13,342 nt of DNA from Cyclostephanos tholiformis (GCA_036939975.1 JALLPB010000727.1:1-13342); one strand, 5' to 3'. Shown: positions 1 to 9,010, numbered from the stretch's first letter. A program made the numbers and translations. The notes: generated from the letters alone by a model not told the origin.

Positions 1-61
1 GGCTTGGTATGTTCCAATTCCTCCGATTGGCCATAAAAGAGCACACAAATGCCCCTGCCCA

Positions 62-427
62 TCATCTGCCGGGGTGCGGCGACAGCGGCGGTGGCAACGG
101 CGATGGCGACTGTGGTAAGGCAATGGCGGTGATGGTGACGGCGACAGCAACGGTGGCGACGGCGACGGCGACGGTGACGGCGGCGGCGGCGGCGGCGGCG
201 ACTGTGGTAATGCGATGGCGGCAGCGAGGGCAACAGCAATGGCAACGGCGACGGCAACGGCAACGGCGACGGCGTGGTGACGGTGGCAGCAACGGCAACA
301 GCGGTAAGGCGATGGCAATGATGATGGCGATGGCATAAGGCAAAGACGGCGGCGGTGGTGGCGACGGCAACAGCAACGGCGGTAAGGCGATGGCGAAGGC
401 GACAGTGATGGCGAAGGCGACAGCGAT

Positions 428-462
<35 letters not shown>

Positions 463-545
463 TGGCGACGGCGACGGCGATGGTGATGGTGATGGCGATG
501 GCGACGGCGATGGCGGGGGCCGCGGCGATGGCGACGGCAACGGTC
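62..545. repeat. GGCGAY/GGCRAY hexanucleotide minisatellite array
   Basis: About 480 bp built from degenerate 6-bp units of the form GGCGAC, GGCGAT, GGCAAC and GGTGAT, with a short pure GGC run near 180-200. The most regular part is about 430-520. Because the unit is a multiple of three, several frames on both strands stay open and give Ala/Thr/Met- or Ala/Val-rich products; these are artefacts. The array lies inside the left repeat copy, where the inverted copy at 12327-12909 has only a short degenerate stretch, so it is best explained as local expansion. Confidence 0.9.
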
Positions 546-599
546 ATTGATGCAACAACCAGCCGGGTAACAGGACCACCACAATGGCCCTTGGGACTT

Positions 600-760
600 T
601 CGCGATGGCGTTCTTCATGGTGGGTGACGACGACAAAGACGACTACGATGATGACGATGACGCCTCGATGATGACAAGGACGCCTTGACGATGACAACAA
701 CGCCTCGACAAAGACAAGGCAAAGATGAAGATGAAGACAGAAGACGACGATGACAGATGG
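600..760. repeat. Purine-rich GAC/GAT trinucleotide-like tract
   Basis: Irregular GACGAC, GATGAT and GACAAAGAC units continue the low-complexity insertion of the left repeat copy, after a short non-repetitive stretch at about 545-600. No coding potential is convincing. The equivalent position in the right copy has a short, degenerate GATGATGAAAGTGG-type stretch on the complementary strand. Confidence 0.6.
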
Positions 761-1307
761 GGGATGGGATTAGGATGCATGTGGGAGAAGGAGGAGAGGA
801 GGGAGGGGGGTGAATTTGGGGGATGGGACGAGACATTAACGGGTCGAGGTGGAAGGTGGAGGCGATTTGGTGGAGACATTTGAGCTCCGCAAAATCGCGT
901 CCAAACCTATCTTTCGCTCACCCCAGAGCAGAAATAGGAGCGGAACCTATTCCGCATGCATCCTGGGGGTGAGGCTGCGCTATCAGCGCCATTATGGGCT
1001 CATGTTTAGGACCCAATCAAAGGACCGATTGAGTGGGGGGTAGTCAATACATTTCATTTTAGCGGTAGTAGGTAACTCTAATAGTAAACTTTGGCCCTGT
1101 CGCACCCCCTATTTGCGGTCATTTTTTACTTAGGCAACCCATATACCATTTGAAAGCTCTTGCTTTGCGCTTCCTGTGGGTTATCTACTTTTTGAGACAG
1201 GTATCAAATTCAGCGAGTTATGTTTATTTACAATATGACGTATGCACGAATTGAATTCAATCTTTTGGCCGTTTTGGGGACCGTTTTGCTGTAGATCGCA
1301 GTTATGA

Positions 1308-2923
1308 TCGGATATTTCGCCGACCAATTGGCCGGAACCGAACGCGTCCGCGGCGGGGATACGCACGATGGCACTTCTGAATCACCTCGCCCCATCGCAC
1401 CGTCGTATTCGTGGTCGTCCACACACGACGAATACGACATCATTTTCCCATATCTCCATCTCCCACGACGAGCCGCTTCGGCCTCCCCTCTTCTCATTGG
1501 TACACTTCGGATGCGGCGCCGGGGGTGGGGGGGGGACGATGCCGAGAGTTGACGACGACGATGATCGTCCCATGCCGATACACTGGCATTGGATACGACC
1601 CAATAGGGAAGATGAGATGCTCGACCTACTTGTACGCATAGAGGACGAACACGGCCAATTAAGCGCGGTCGTATTCGATAGGTTCCACGCGGAGGAGGTA
1701 TTCTCCTTCCGCATACGCGAAACATGCCCGGATGCGCTCCTCGTATTGGACATGCAGGACGTGCACTCGCTACGTCTGGGGAGGCAGGGCGTGATCGAAC
1801 GTGCGGATGATAGCAACCACGGCGATGATGATGCCTCCTCCTCTGATCCCACAATGACGAAGATGATGATGACGAGGCAATTATCGAACGCGGTCATGGG
1901 GTACGATCCTACCACCTCCCCCATCGACGAATTTCCTCAAGGGAAGAGGAGGAGGAGGAGGAGAGGGGAGGGGGGGCGAAGGAGAGTAGTAGTGCGCACG
2001 ACGACGTGTTCTTGCGCGAATTGGCGTCGGTACACCGATCAGACCTCGTATTGGTCTGCTCCTCGACGGAAATGAGATACCTCGAGTCTTGGGGGGTGCC
2101 ACGATGGAAGTTGATACACGCCCCCTTCTTCTGCTCAATTGACGATGAAGATGATGATGACGTCGATGATCGCGACAGCGGCGTCGTCGTCCACCGGCCC
2201 CCCTTCGAGATGAGGCAAAATTTTGCATTCGTGGGCGGATTCCATCATCCGCCGAACGTTGATTCAGTCCGTCTCCTCCGCCACATTTTGTGGCTGTTAA
2301 TACGCCAACGTCTACCGTGCGCGACCTTGCAGGTTTGTGGTGCTTACCCCACCCACGAGATATCGTCCCTCCACGACGAGGACGCTGGCTTCATCGTTCG
2401 GGGTAAGGTCGACGATCTCGATTGTGTGTTGCGCGATTCGCGCGTGCTCCTTGCGCCGTTGCGTTACGGGGCCGGTATCAAGGGCAAGATCGTGGACTCT
2501 TGGATGCGCGGATGTCCCGTTGTGACCACGCGAGTAGGCGCCGAGGGGATGACGATGACCCCGGTGGACGAATACGACGACTCAGGCGGAGTGCGCTCGA
2601 TGATCGAGTGCCATTGGGGCGGGCTGATCGCGGATGATGCAATCGACTTTGCGGAATCGGCCTTCCAACTGCACGAGCGGGAAGAACTCTGGAATCGGTG
2701 CCGGGACAACGGCGTCGGATTGCTGCGTCGGTTATTCGACGGTAGGGTCAACCTTACAGTCGTTGAGGAAGGAATGCGCGATGGCATTGCAAATTTGGGA
2801 AAACGGAGGAGAATGGACGTTTTTGGCTCCGTATTGTGGCGAGACGGTAGGAGAAGCACTGAATACTTTAGCAGGTGGATCGAGTTGAAGGAAAGTTTGA
2901 TTAATCGCGCGTCGGCCGAGTGA
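1308..2923 (+). CDS. GT4-family (group 1) glycosyltransferase, bacterial-like, reading frame interrupted
   Basis: Predicted to transfer a sugar from a nucleotide-sugar donor; acceptor unknown. The N-terminal domain is read from 1308 in one frame: WPEPNASAAG near 1329, FDRFHAEE near 1674, and VLDMQDVHSLR near 1743. The C-terminal domain is read in another frame, open from 1847: LASVHRSDLVLVCS near 2024, FVGGFHHPPN near 2228, an AYP motif near 2343, and LLAPLRYGAGIKGKIVD near 2445 followed by GCPVVTTRVGAEG. The order matches bacterial group 1 glycosyltransferases. Frame is lost in a low-complexity linker at 1847-1992. An intron from GT at 1901 to AG at 1986, 1989 or 1992 (86-92 nt) would restore it, but the acceptor tract is purine-rich. 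Upstream, stop TGA at 1305-1307 blocks extension, yet conserved residues precede the first in-frame ATG at 1368. So it is a gene with an unseen 5' exon, a sequence error, or a young pseudogene. Convergent with the ARS2-like gene, 155 bp apart. Confidence 0.75.
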
Positions 2924-3069
2924 CGTTAATTCCAATATTATGAATTCGGTCGAAGAAACTAACAAGTATTGGCCGATCTTCACGAAGGACGAGATTTCAA
3001 TAGCTGGCATTCATCCAGTCAAATCATTTGTAATCTTGACTGGTTAGATCAAGGGTAAAATAGTTTGTA

Positions 3070-3075
3070 TTTATT
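3070..3075 (-). terminator. Canonical AATAAA polyadenylation signal
   Basis: TTTATT on the plus strand reads AATAAA on the minus strand, three bases past the TGA stop of the ARS2-like gene. It is the only canonical hexamer I noticed close to that stop. Use at this position would give a very short 3' UTR, fitting the compact 155 bp gap to the convergent glycosyltransferase. Functional use is inference. Confidence 0.4.
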
Positions 3076-3078
3076 CAC

Positions 3079-5744
3079 TCAAAGCAAAGACTTCTTCTTC
3101 TTCTTCTTCTTCATTGGTGGAGGCGCGACAACCACGTTCTCGAACGACAGCTCCACCTTCTCCTCCACCATATCGTCCGGATCGATGAAGTTCGACTTTC
3201 TTTTCTCCCCCGCGTTTGCCTGCTCCCTCCGACGCAACATCTCTTCCTCCTCCGCCGCTCGCGCCGCTGCCTCGCGCTCGCGACGCTCCCACTCCACCTC
3301 AGCCAACCGTCGCTGTTCCTCCCGCCACAATTCTGGCTCCGGATCGTTGGCGAAAGGACTGTCACTGCCGGTGATCTGACTAGGGAGCAGGCCGAATGTT
3401 GACCCGCAGTCGACAAGGACCGGTGGCACCGGACGGCGGTCATCGCGATCCCATGCCGCCATCATCGGGCCATCGTGGCACTTGGCACACTCCGCGCGGA
3501 GCTGGTCAGAGTGTTTTTTCAGCAGGTGCTTTTGCAGGAACGTCCTGTCCTTGAACAGCTTGTGGCAGAAGTGGAAAGAGCAACGCGCTCGGCCGTCCTC
3601 GTCCGGGACGCTGTGGTTCTCGATCCATCCTTGCCTGGAGGCCTGTTCGGACACATCGATCTTCCTCGCGGCGGCGTCAGTCTCGGGGTCGATCAGACAG
3701 GATGGGCCGCGTTGGGCCAATATCTGAACCCACTCGAGCGCCTTCGCTATGCTGTCGTTGAGGCGTTTTACAAGCATGTCCGTTTCGGTATCGGGACTCG
3801 TCGACGCCGTCTCTCCGTCTTCTGTCATGGCAGCAGCGTAAACGTTGCTCCTCTCCTCCACCGCCTTAGCAGCGAGGATATCGTCCGCGCCCCTCAACCT
3901 CAAATGGATCGTCCCTGCAGGATGCGAGAACGAAAGCACGTTCCCCACGTCCGACGCGGTGGTGCATCCGTTGTAGAATGAGAACAGATGCACCCGCCTG
4001 AGATACGCGATCGATATATCGAGTATGTCCTCGTCATCGACCGACTGCATTTCATTCCCGGGATAGAGCAGGCGGAGCAGATCGGCGAGTCGATTGCCTG
4101 CCTCGATCCCGCGCACCTCATCTAATATCCCCGATATCTTGGCGGTGTCCTCCTTGTCGCGTGATATCCTCGCCCTGCTCGACAGCGCCGCCGATAGGAC
4201 CGAAACTGGCTGCGACGATGCGAGCAACGAAGTCGAGACGTAGACCGTACATCGCTTCGTCGGGAGCCTCGTCGCGTACTCGTCTTTCTTCTTCTTCCCA
4301 GAGGATGACGGGGGGGCGCCGCCCCTGCCGTCTGCATCAATCTCCCGCCTCCCGTAAACGTCGGTGCAATCAACGACGAGATCCAGCGTGCGCGGCAGGG
4401 GGGCGGCGTCGCCCTTGCTCTTGTGTCGTTGTCCTCCTCCGCGGTCGTGATGATCGCGATTGAGATGACGGTCCAACACGCCGTTCGCGTTCGCGAGGCT
4501 CTCCAACATGGCGTCCTTCGCGCTCGACGAGGGGAATACCGCATACGAAATGCGATGGTAAGGTCCCATGTCGGCATCGCCGTCGCGCACGGGCACGCGT
4601 ACCGAATCGCTCCATACGGCCGTGGGGGGTTCGCCGCCGGGGGGACAATATTCGGCGATCGTCGCGAGGAGCTGGGCGTCGCTAACGTTCGGCGGCACAT
4701 CCGTTATCCTGATGCATCCCTCCCCCCTAATGAACGAGTGCAGGTGGCTCTTTGCGTGTCGTTCGATGCGATTGCGATCCTCGCCCTGGAGGACGATGTG
4801 CTGCTGCTGCACGTCCGTCTCGTTTAAGCCGTGCTGATGCCGATCGTGGTACTCCCGTTGGTGGTGGTGGTTCGTGGGCTTCGTCCCGACCCCGAGCCGA
4901 CATCCCGATACGAAGCTGCATTTTGGCGGACCAAGGTACTCTGGACTGTCGGGATCCTTCTTGGGTATCACCCCCGACGCCGCGTCCTCGAGGCTCTGTG
5001 TTATCTCCCTCCTCATCTCGCCCGCCTCGGCCGACGCGCGCTTCCTCTCCCTCGTCGCCTGTCGTACGGCCTCGAGGGGAGATAGCCTAACTCGGAACCA
5101 AGGATCGTCGAGGTGGTGGTTGAAGAAGGTACGGACGTAATTGAGGCAGTACTTGGTGTTGTACTCGCGGTATGCCGCATCCTCGGCGTCCGGCGATTCG
5201 AAGAGGGACGGCGGCGGAGGATTCGGCACGCCGCCTTCCGCGTCGTTCGCGTAGGCGTCGACGTTGTTCCCCCCGATCCCCGCTCCCTCCACATGCGTCC
5301 CGCCGTTCAACTTGCCGATCGTTGCCACCCGCTCGACCTCCTCCAGCTCCTTTTTCCACAGGAATTGGCATAGCATCGAATCCGTCGCGTACATTTGGGA
5401 TGGGTGTGGTTTGACCCTGACTTGGGACGAAGAAGAAGAGGAGGAGGAGGACGAGGAGGAGGACGACCCCGACATTCCCCTGTGAGACGAGGACTTGCCG
5501 CCGCCACCGCGACGATCGTCGTCCCCTCCATGGCTGCGACTGCGGGCGCGCCTCCTACCGCTCCCGCCGCGTCGCGACGACGTCGACGAATACGGCGGCG
5601 GACCATCGTCGTCCCCCCCGCGCGATGATCCGGCCCGCGGCCGATCGTCCCCCCCGCCGCGCCCCCCCACCCCCGACGACGAGTCCTCGTACCGCATATC
5701 CCGCTTCCTTTCGGGGGGAGGGGGGGAGGGACTGCGTTGACGAC

Positions 5745-5775
<31 letters not shown>

Positions 5776-6153
5776 TTGATGATGATGCCGTTGCTCCGGA
5801 GACGACGACGACAACGACGTCGTCGTAGTCGTCGTCCCGATCCCGCCGTCGCCAACGACCCCGTCGCGACGGGACGACAGCTCTCCCCCGAGGAGGAGGG
5901 GATTCGATCCGGGAGTAGGACGGGATGGATCGCGATGATGGGATGATTGATTACGATGATAATCATCATAATTGACATGACCGCCGGGGCTATTGTGGAG
6001 GTCGTCATCGCCGCTCCGGAGGGGATTCGCGAAGAAGGGCGATGCGGGATGATGTATATTGCTGTAATGGTGGTCGCGATTATGATTACCCCCCCCGACG
6101 GGTCCGCCGAGGCCGAGGGCCGGGATCTCCCGACCGAATTCGTCGATGGGCAT
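3079..6153 (-). CDS. ARS2: ARS2/SERRATE homologue, nuclear RNA-processing zinc-finger protein
   Basis: ARS2/SERRATE binds the nuclear cap-binding complex and steers capped transcripts toward miRNA processing, 3'-end formation, export or decay. This single exon of 1024 residues has a disordered N-terminus (about 1-245) rich in Gly, Asp, Ser and Arg, with a His run near 123-136 and a Ser run near 230-243. The core starts near 257 (LCQFLWKKELEEVER). It includes a conserved helical segment near 328-370 (YREYNTKYCLNYVRTFF), an RRM-like segment near 478-550 (GCIRITDVPPNVSDAQLL), and the family-typical DISIAYLRRVHLFSFYNG near 712. A C2H2 finger follows with Cys858, Cys863, His876 and His881, and the spacing resembles plant SERRATE more than animal ARS2. 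The charged C-terminus has a Glu/Arg coiled-coil-like stretch (about 940-980) and a Lys run (1014-1020) that may act in nuclear localisation. The ATG gives MPIDEFGREIP; no upstream in-frame extension is needed. The core order and finger make the family call firm. Confidence 0.92.
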
Positions 6154-6434
6154 TCTCTCTCTACTCTTGTCCTCGTCGATCGGGCGGTCGGGTCAGATCG
6201 GGCGGTGCTGTTTTTTGGGGGAAGGGGGGATGGGGAGTTAGTTAGTGGGGGGTGCTGGTGGGCGAGACGCCAGGCAGACCGATATTTCCTACGCCACAAT
6301 TACAATCTCACTTACACTGGACAGGAGAATGCAGGATGCATGGTTAGAGGCTACTATCTTAAAAAGAACAACCGAGGGGGATTGCCCCGACCAACGGATC
6401 TGGACGCCGGATAAAAGTAACTTCCGAAAAAGTC
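6154..6434. promoter_or_regulatory. Divergent intergenic region, probable bidirectional promoter
   Basis: 281 bp separate the start codons of the ARS2-like gene (minus) and the PINX1-like gene (plus), so both 5' UTRs and promoters must fit here. An 11-bp direct repeat, GATCGGGCGGT, occurs at 6178-6188 and 6196-6206 (18-bp period). The stretch at 6280-6330 is pyrimidine/adenine-rich. A GGATAAAAGT sequence near 6410 is A/T-rich, but I would not call it a TATA box. Shared regulation is inferred from geometry only. Confidence 0.5.
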
Positions 6435-7358
6435 ATGACGATAGTTGCCAAGGCCGAGACACGCAATTCCCAATGGGCCAACGACCAATCGTCCTTCGGT
6501 CGTCGAATGCTATCGAAGATGGGATGGAGGGGGGACGGGAGCGGACTGGGGAAGGATCAGCAGGGATCCTCGGTACACCTGCGCGCGGTACGACGGGTCG
6601 AATCCCTGGGCATAGGCGCCGAGAACGACACCTTCGGCGATAAGGGGTGGAAGGATACCAACGCGGGATTTCACGGCGTATTGGCGAGTTTGAAGCGCGA
6701 GTATGGCGGCGGCACGTCGGAGGATGGAGGCGGGGGGGGACGGGGGAGGGGGACGAAGGAAGAGGAGGGGAAGAAGAGGAGGAGGAAACGGGAGAGGAAG
6801 GATGAGAGGAAGAAGCGCCGCGTGAAGAGGGAGGAGGAGAGGACGAGGAAGAAGAAACGCGGCTATGATGACGACGACGATGGCGAGGGATCGGACGTCG
6901 ATAACAACGGCAAGTGCGGCGGGAGGGGGAGCGTCGTACGACTTCCGCATAACATTGTCCAGGCGGGACACGCGCGCAAGATGCGTGAGGCGAAGGACAT
7001 ACGCAATAAGAGCGCCGAGGACATGGCGGCGATTTTCGGGATCAAGGCCGACCAGTACAAAAGACAATCCTGCTGGGGGGGAGGCGGCGCGAATCCCCCG
7101 TCGCCGTCGGACGCAGCATCGGACGAGGGGTGGGAGGGGGGCAAGTCCAGGAAGAAGATCAAGGGGAGGAAGAGGTTATCGGGGGAATCATCGAAGTCGA
7201 ACGTCGTGGATGAATGCGATGAGACCGATGGCGCCGGTGGTTCGAGCAAGGTGGAGAGGAGGAAAGATAAGAAGAAACGCGATCGATCATGTGAGGTCGA
7301 GTGCGACCCGTCCGACGAACGTAAGAGGAGGAAGAAGAAGGACAAGTCAAAGAAATAA
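6435..7358 (+). CDS. PINX1: PINX1/Pxr1-like G-patch protein (nucleolar RNA processing, telomerase-associated)
   Basis: PINX1 (yeast Pxr1/Gno1) is a nucleolar G-patch cofactor that stimulates the DEAH helicase Prp43 in rRNA and snoRNA maturation; in animals it also inhibits telomerase. This single exon encodes 307 residues, close to human PINX1 (about 330) and yeast Pxr1 (about 270). Near residue 14 the sequence WANDQSSFGRRMLSKMGW leads into a G-patch (about 20-62) with the typical GLG and SLGIG glycines. A GWKDTNAGFHGVLASL segment follows, equivalent to the post-G-patch segment of PINX1. Residues about 100-145 are a highly charged Lys/Arg/Glu tract. Near residue 178 the second conserved PINX1 motif appears: HARKMREAKDIRNKSAED and then AAIFG, so this is PINX1 rather than a generic G-patch protein. 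The tail is Lys-rich (KKKDKSKK), as in the family. Start ATG at 6435 is the first in frame and matches the family N-terminus. Confidence 0.9.
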   Translation: MTIVAKAETRNSQWANDQSSFGRRMLSKMGWRGDGSGLGKDQQGSSVHLRAVRRVESLGIGAENDTFGDKGWKDTNAGFHGVLASLKREYGGGTSEDGGGGGRGRGTKEEEGKKRRRKRERKDERKKRRVKREEERTRKKKRGYDDDDDGEGSDVDNNGKCGGRGSVVRLPHNIVQAGHARKMREAKDIRNKSAEDMAAIFGIKADQYKRQSCWGGGGANPPSPSDAASDEGWEGGKSRKKIKGRKRLSGESSKSNVVDECDETDGAGGSSKVERRKDKKKRDRSCEVECDPSDERKRRKKKDKSKK

Positions 7359-7720
7359 GACGGCACAATGATTTTTTCATTTCATATCGTTGCACACTTG
7401 TTAATGAATGAGGGCGCACCTTATATATTGCCCATCGACCTTGCGGGTTTAGTCTTATTAGGTGCACTCGTTAAATGTTCACGAGCAGTAGAGTTTGGCC
7501 GTATATGGTCATCAAAACATTTCGAAGCAATCAAAGAAAAAAAATAGGACAGATATTCAGTATCCCACTATTAATTAAAAGTTTTACTATTACTTAACAG
7601 TTCAGTCGCCAAGGTCAATCTCGACGAATTCTCGGCCTACTAATACAAGATTGACCATACATGTTCATGACATGATGGTTGCGCTTAGATTCAGTTCTCT
7701 GTAGATGATCCCCATATCTG
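7359..7720. other. Intergenic region; nothing recognised
   Basis: AT-rich sequence after the PINX1-like stop codon. No ORF with family features, no tRNA-like fold and no canonical AATAAA close to the stop was found. It marks the transition from CpG-rich gene space to the CpG-poor transposon region; A-rich runs occur near 7530-7545. Confidence 0.5.
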
Positions 7721-7959
7721 GTGGAGTACTTGTCTGGTAGGATAAGGTCATTGGAAAAATTTTGTGTTGTGTTTGTGTCAAAAAACTCCTCCATTCAGGA
7801 GAGAGTCAATTTCCATGTAAGAATATGCAGATTCTCTACCAGAGTTTTGGCAAGGACACAACAACAATGGTCCAATCCACTGCTCTCACCGGCGGGGTTG
7901 GAGCCATTGGCACTGTCATGGCTCAATTTTTTCCACCCCAGCACAAAGATCTGTCTGAA

Positions 7960-9010
7960 ATGGCCCAACAAGGACATGAAGCATCGTCTAACTGATGTCC
8001 TCATTACTAGTGAGATGAAGCGCCGTGTCAACCACAGGGAGCAGGCATGCTATGCCATGCTCATCCCAGACATCGATGATGGGTCCGAACTTTATATTGT
8101 GGAGAAGAACTTCAAGGTCCTCATTGAACCAGCCATTCCCTTCCAAGACGAGGTGCATCGCATTCCCATTCCCATCGTGGAGGTGAAACCAGGCAAGGTG
8201 GCAAATCCCAATAAGGCAGTCAACTGCAATGTGATGGGGAGCATTGTAATCAATTGCCGCTCCCTCCAAGAGAAGATCAAGGAGATGCTATGCCAGGGCA
8301 TCATTGTTGATAACAAAAACAAGCTGGCATCAGAAAACTCTGTCACCCCAACATCCCATGAAGAAATCCACAACTCCGGGAGCTGGACAACACCAAGGAC
8401 TTGCCCTTGGCATTCTGAAGGTCATCAACATGTCAAGGCCAGGTTTAGACACCATTTTTGGGATGAGGTTGCCAACATGATGGAACTTCAACTGTTCCAA
8501 TTGTGCTTCCCCAAGGCATACATTGTCAATGTCCTCAGCCCACAGATGAACAAGAAGGGGGTGATGCCTTTGGATGGGATGTCTGTTTTCCATGTCATGC
8601 TAACTTGGCATCAAAAATCGCAACAATTGGTGGTCAACACAGCCCATCAGAATGGACGAAGACACACTGTTCCACCTAAATGAGTTCGTGTCCAACAAAT
8701 GCTTCACCATGATCATGGTCACACTAAAGTACACCATTTGCGAGCCGCCGGCCCTCTTAGATGATCATTTTCATAAGTAAGGCAGATGATCAATTCACTC
8801 AACTATCACTACAGCTCAGAGTACACGTGCCATCATGGCTCTCATGCCTCAGCAAGAGCATGAACGTGTGGCTGAACAAGTTCTCCCTAGGATTCATGTC
8901 CTGTCCATGCAAGCCCAGGTCCTTTGACAATGAGTATCACTTGATGCTGAGAATGCAGAAGGGCATCAGAAGTAGCACCATGTCCCATATCACCTTCAGA
9001 TGGCACTACA
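7960..9010 (+). pseudogene. Decayed piggyBac-type transposase, copy A (N-terminal half only)
   Basis: Remnant of a DDE transposase (DDE_Tnp_1_7, piggyBac). In one frame to 8683 it reads RRVNHREQACYAMLIPD near 8017, then LFQLCFPKAYIVNVL near 8490, matching the N-terminal domain of a stramenopile piggyBac subfamily as I recall it. A frame change gives FHLNEFVSNKCF near 8672, and another gives VPSWLSCLSKSMNVWLNKF near 8829 with GFMSCPCKPRSFDNEYH. Intact relatives have LDESM here. This copy reads LSKSM, so the first catalytic Asp is gone. Next comes LMLRMQKGIRSS, a motif normally well downstream, implying an internal deletion. Nothing C-terminal to it is recognisable. The open frame runs back to 7721 but the residues before about 7960 match nothing I know. 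A second reading, as an unrelated host gene, is unlikely given the ordered motifs. Confidence 0.8.

Larger units (their letters stand above)
1..1270 (+). repeat. Left copy of a diverged long inverted repeat, running off the window edge
   Basis: Read against the reverse complement of 12327-12909, this segment aligns in blocks. Positions 1-37 (around CCAATTCCTCCGATTGGCCAT) match 12909-12873. Positions 848-1055 match about 12742-12540, best at GCCATTATGGGCTCATGTT and GATTGAGTGGGGGGTA. Positions 1056-1270 match about 12540-12327, including ATATACCATTTG and ATTGAATTCA. Similarity by eye is roughly two thirds with small indels. The blocks are collinear; the main difference is a large low-complexity insertion at about 60-740 in this copy. 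The repeat family is not recognised. Faint similarity may continue to about 1310. No convincing protein is encoded: the 64-codon ORF at 849-1043 is matched by a broken frame in the other copy. Confidence 0.8.

Noticed and set aside
62..545. CRISPR array
   Set aside because: Units are contiguous 6-bp degenerate repeats with no spacers, and the genome context is eukaryotic.
62..700. 212-codon minus-strand ORF and overlapping plus-strand ORFs
   Set aside because: They come from the hexanucleotide array, which stays open in several frames. Composition is almost purely Ala/Val/Ile/Pro/Arg repeats and the right repeat copy has no equivalent.
849..1043. 64-codon ORF in the left repeat as a real small gene
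   Set aside because: The equivalent frame in the right copy is interrupted and the similarity is at nucleotide level across coding and non-coding parts alike.
1228..1924. Minus-strand ORFs opposite the glycosyltransferase N-terminal domain
   Set aside because: The plus strand carries conserved glycosyltransferase motifs; the minus products are Arg/Ser/Pro-rich shadows.
3475..5140. Plus-strand ORFs opposite ARS2 (for example 3475-3981, 4423-4827)
   Set aside because: Antisense to a well-supported conserved gene and GC-rich, which removes stop codons by chance. No recognisable motifs.
5307..6299. 330-codon minus-strand ORF overlapping the ARS2 N-terminus
   Set aside because: It is a shifted frame of the low-complexity ARS2 coding sequence. 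It ends before the conserved core and has no family motif of its own.
6510..7366. Minus-strand ORFs opposite the PINX1-like gene
   Set aside because: Antisense mirror of Lys/Glu/Arg-rich codons, giving Leu/Pro/Ser-rich products without domains.
7721..7960. Host coding sequence before transposase copy A
   Set aside because: The frame is open back to 7721, but the residues match nothing I recognise and an overlapping frame is equally open. I left it out of the pseudogene call.
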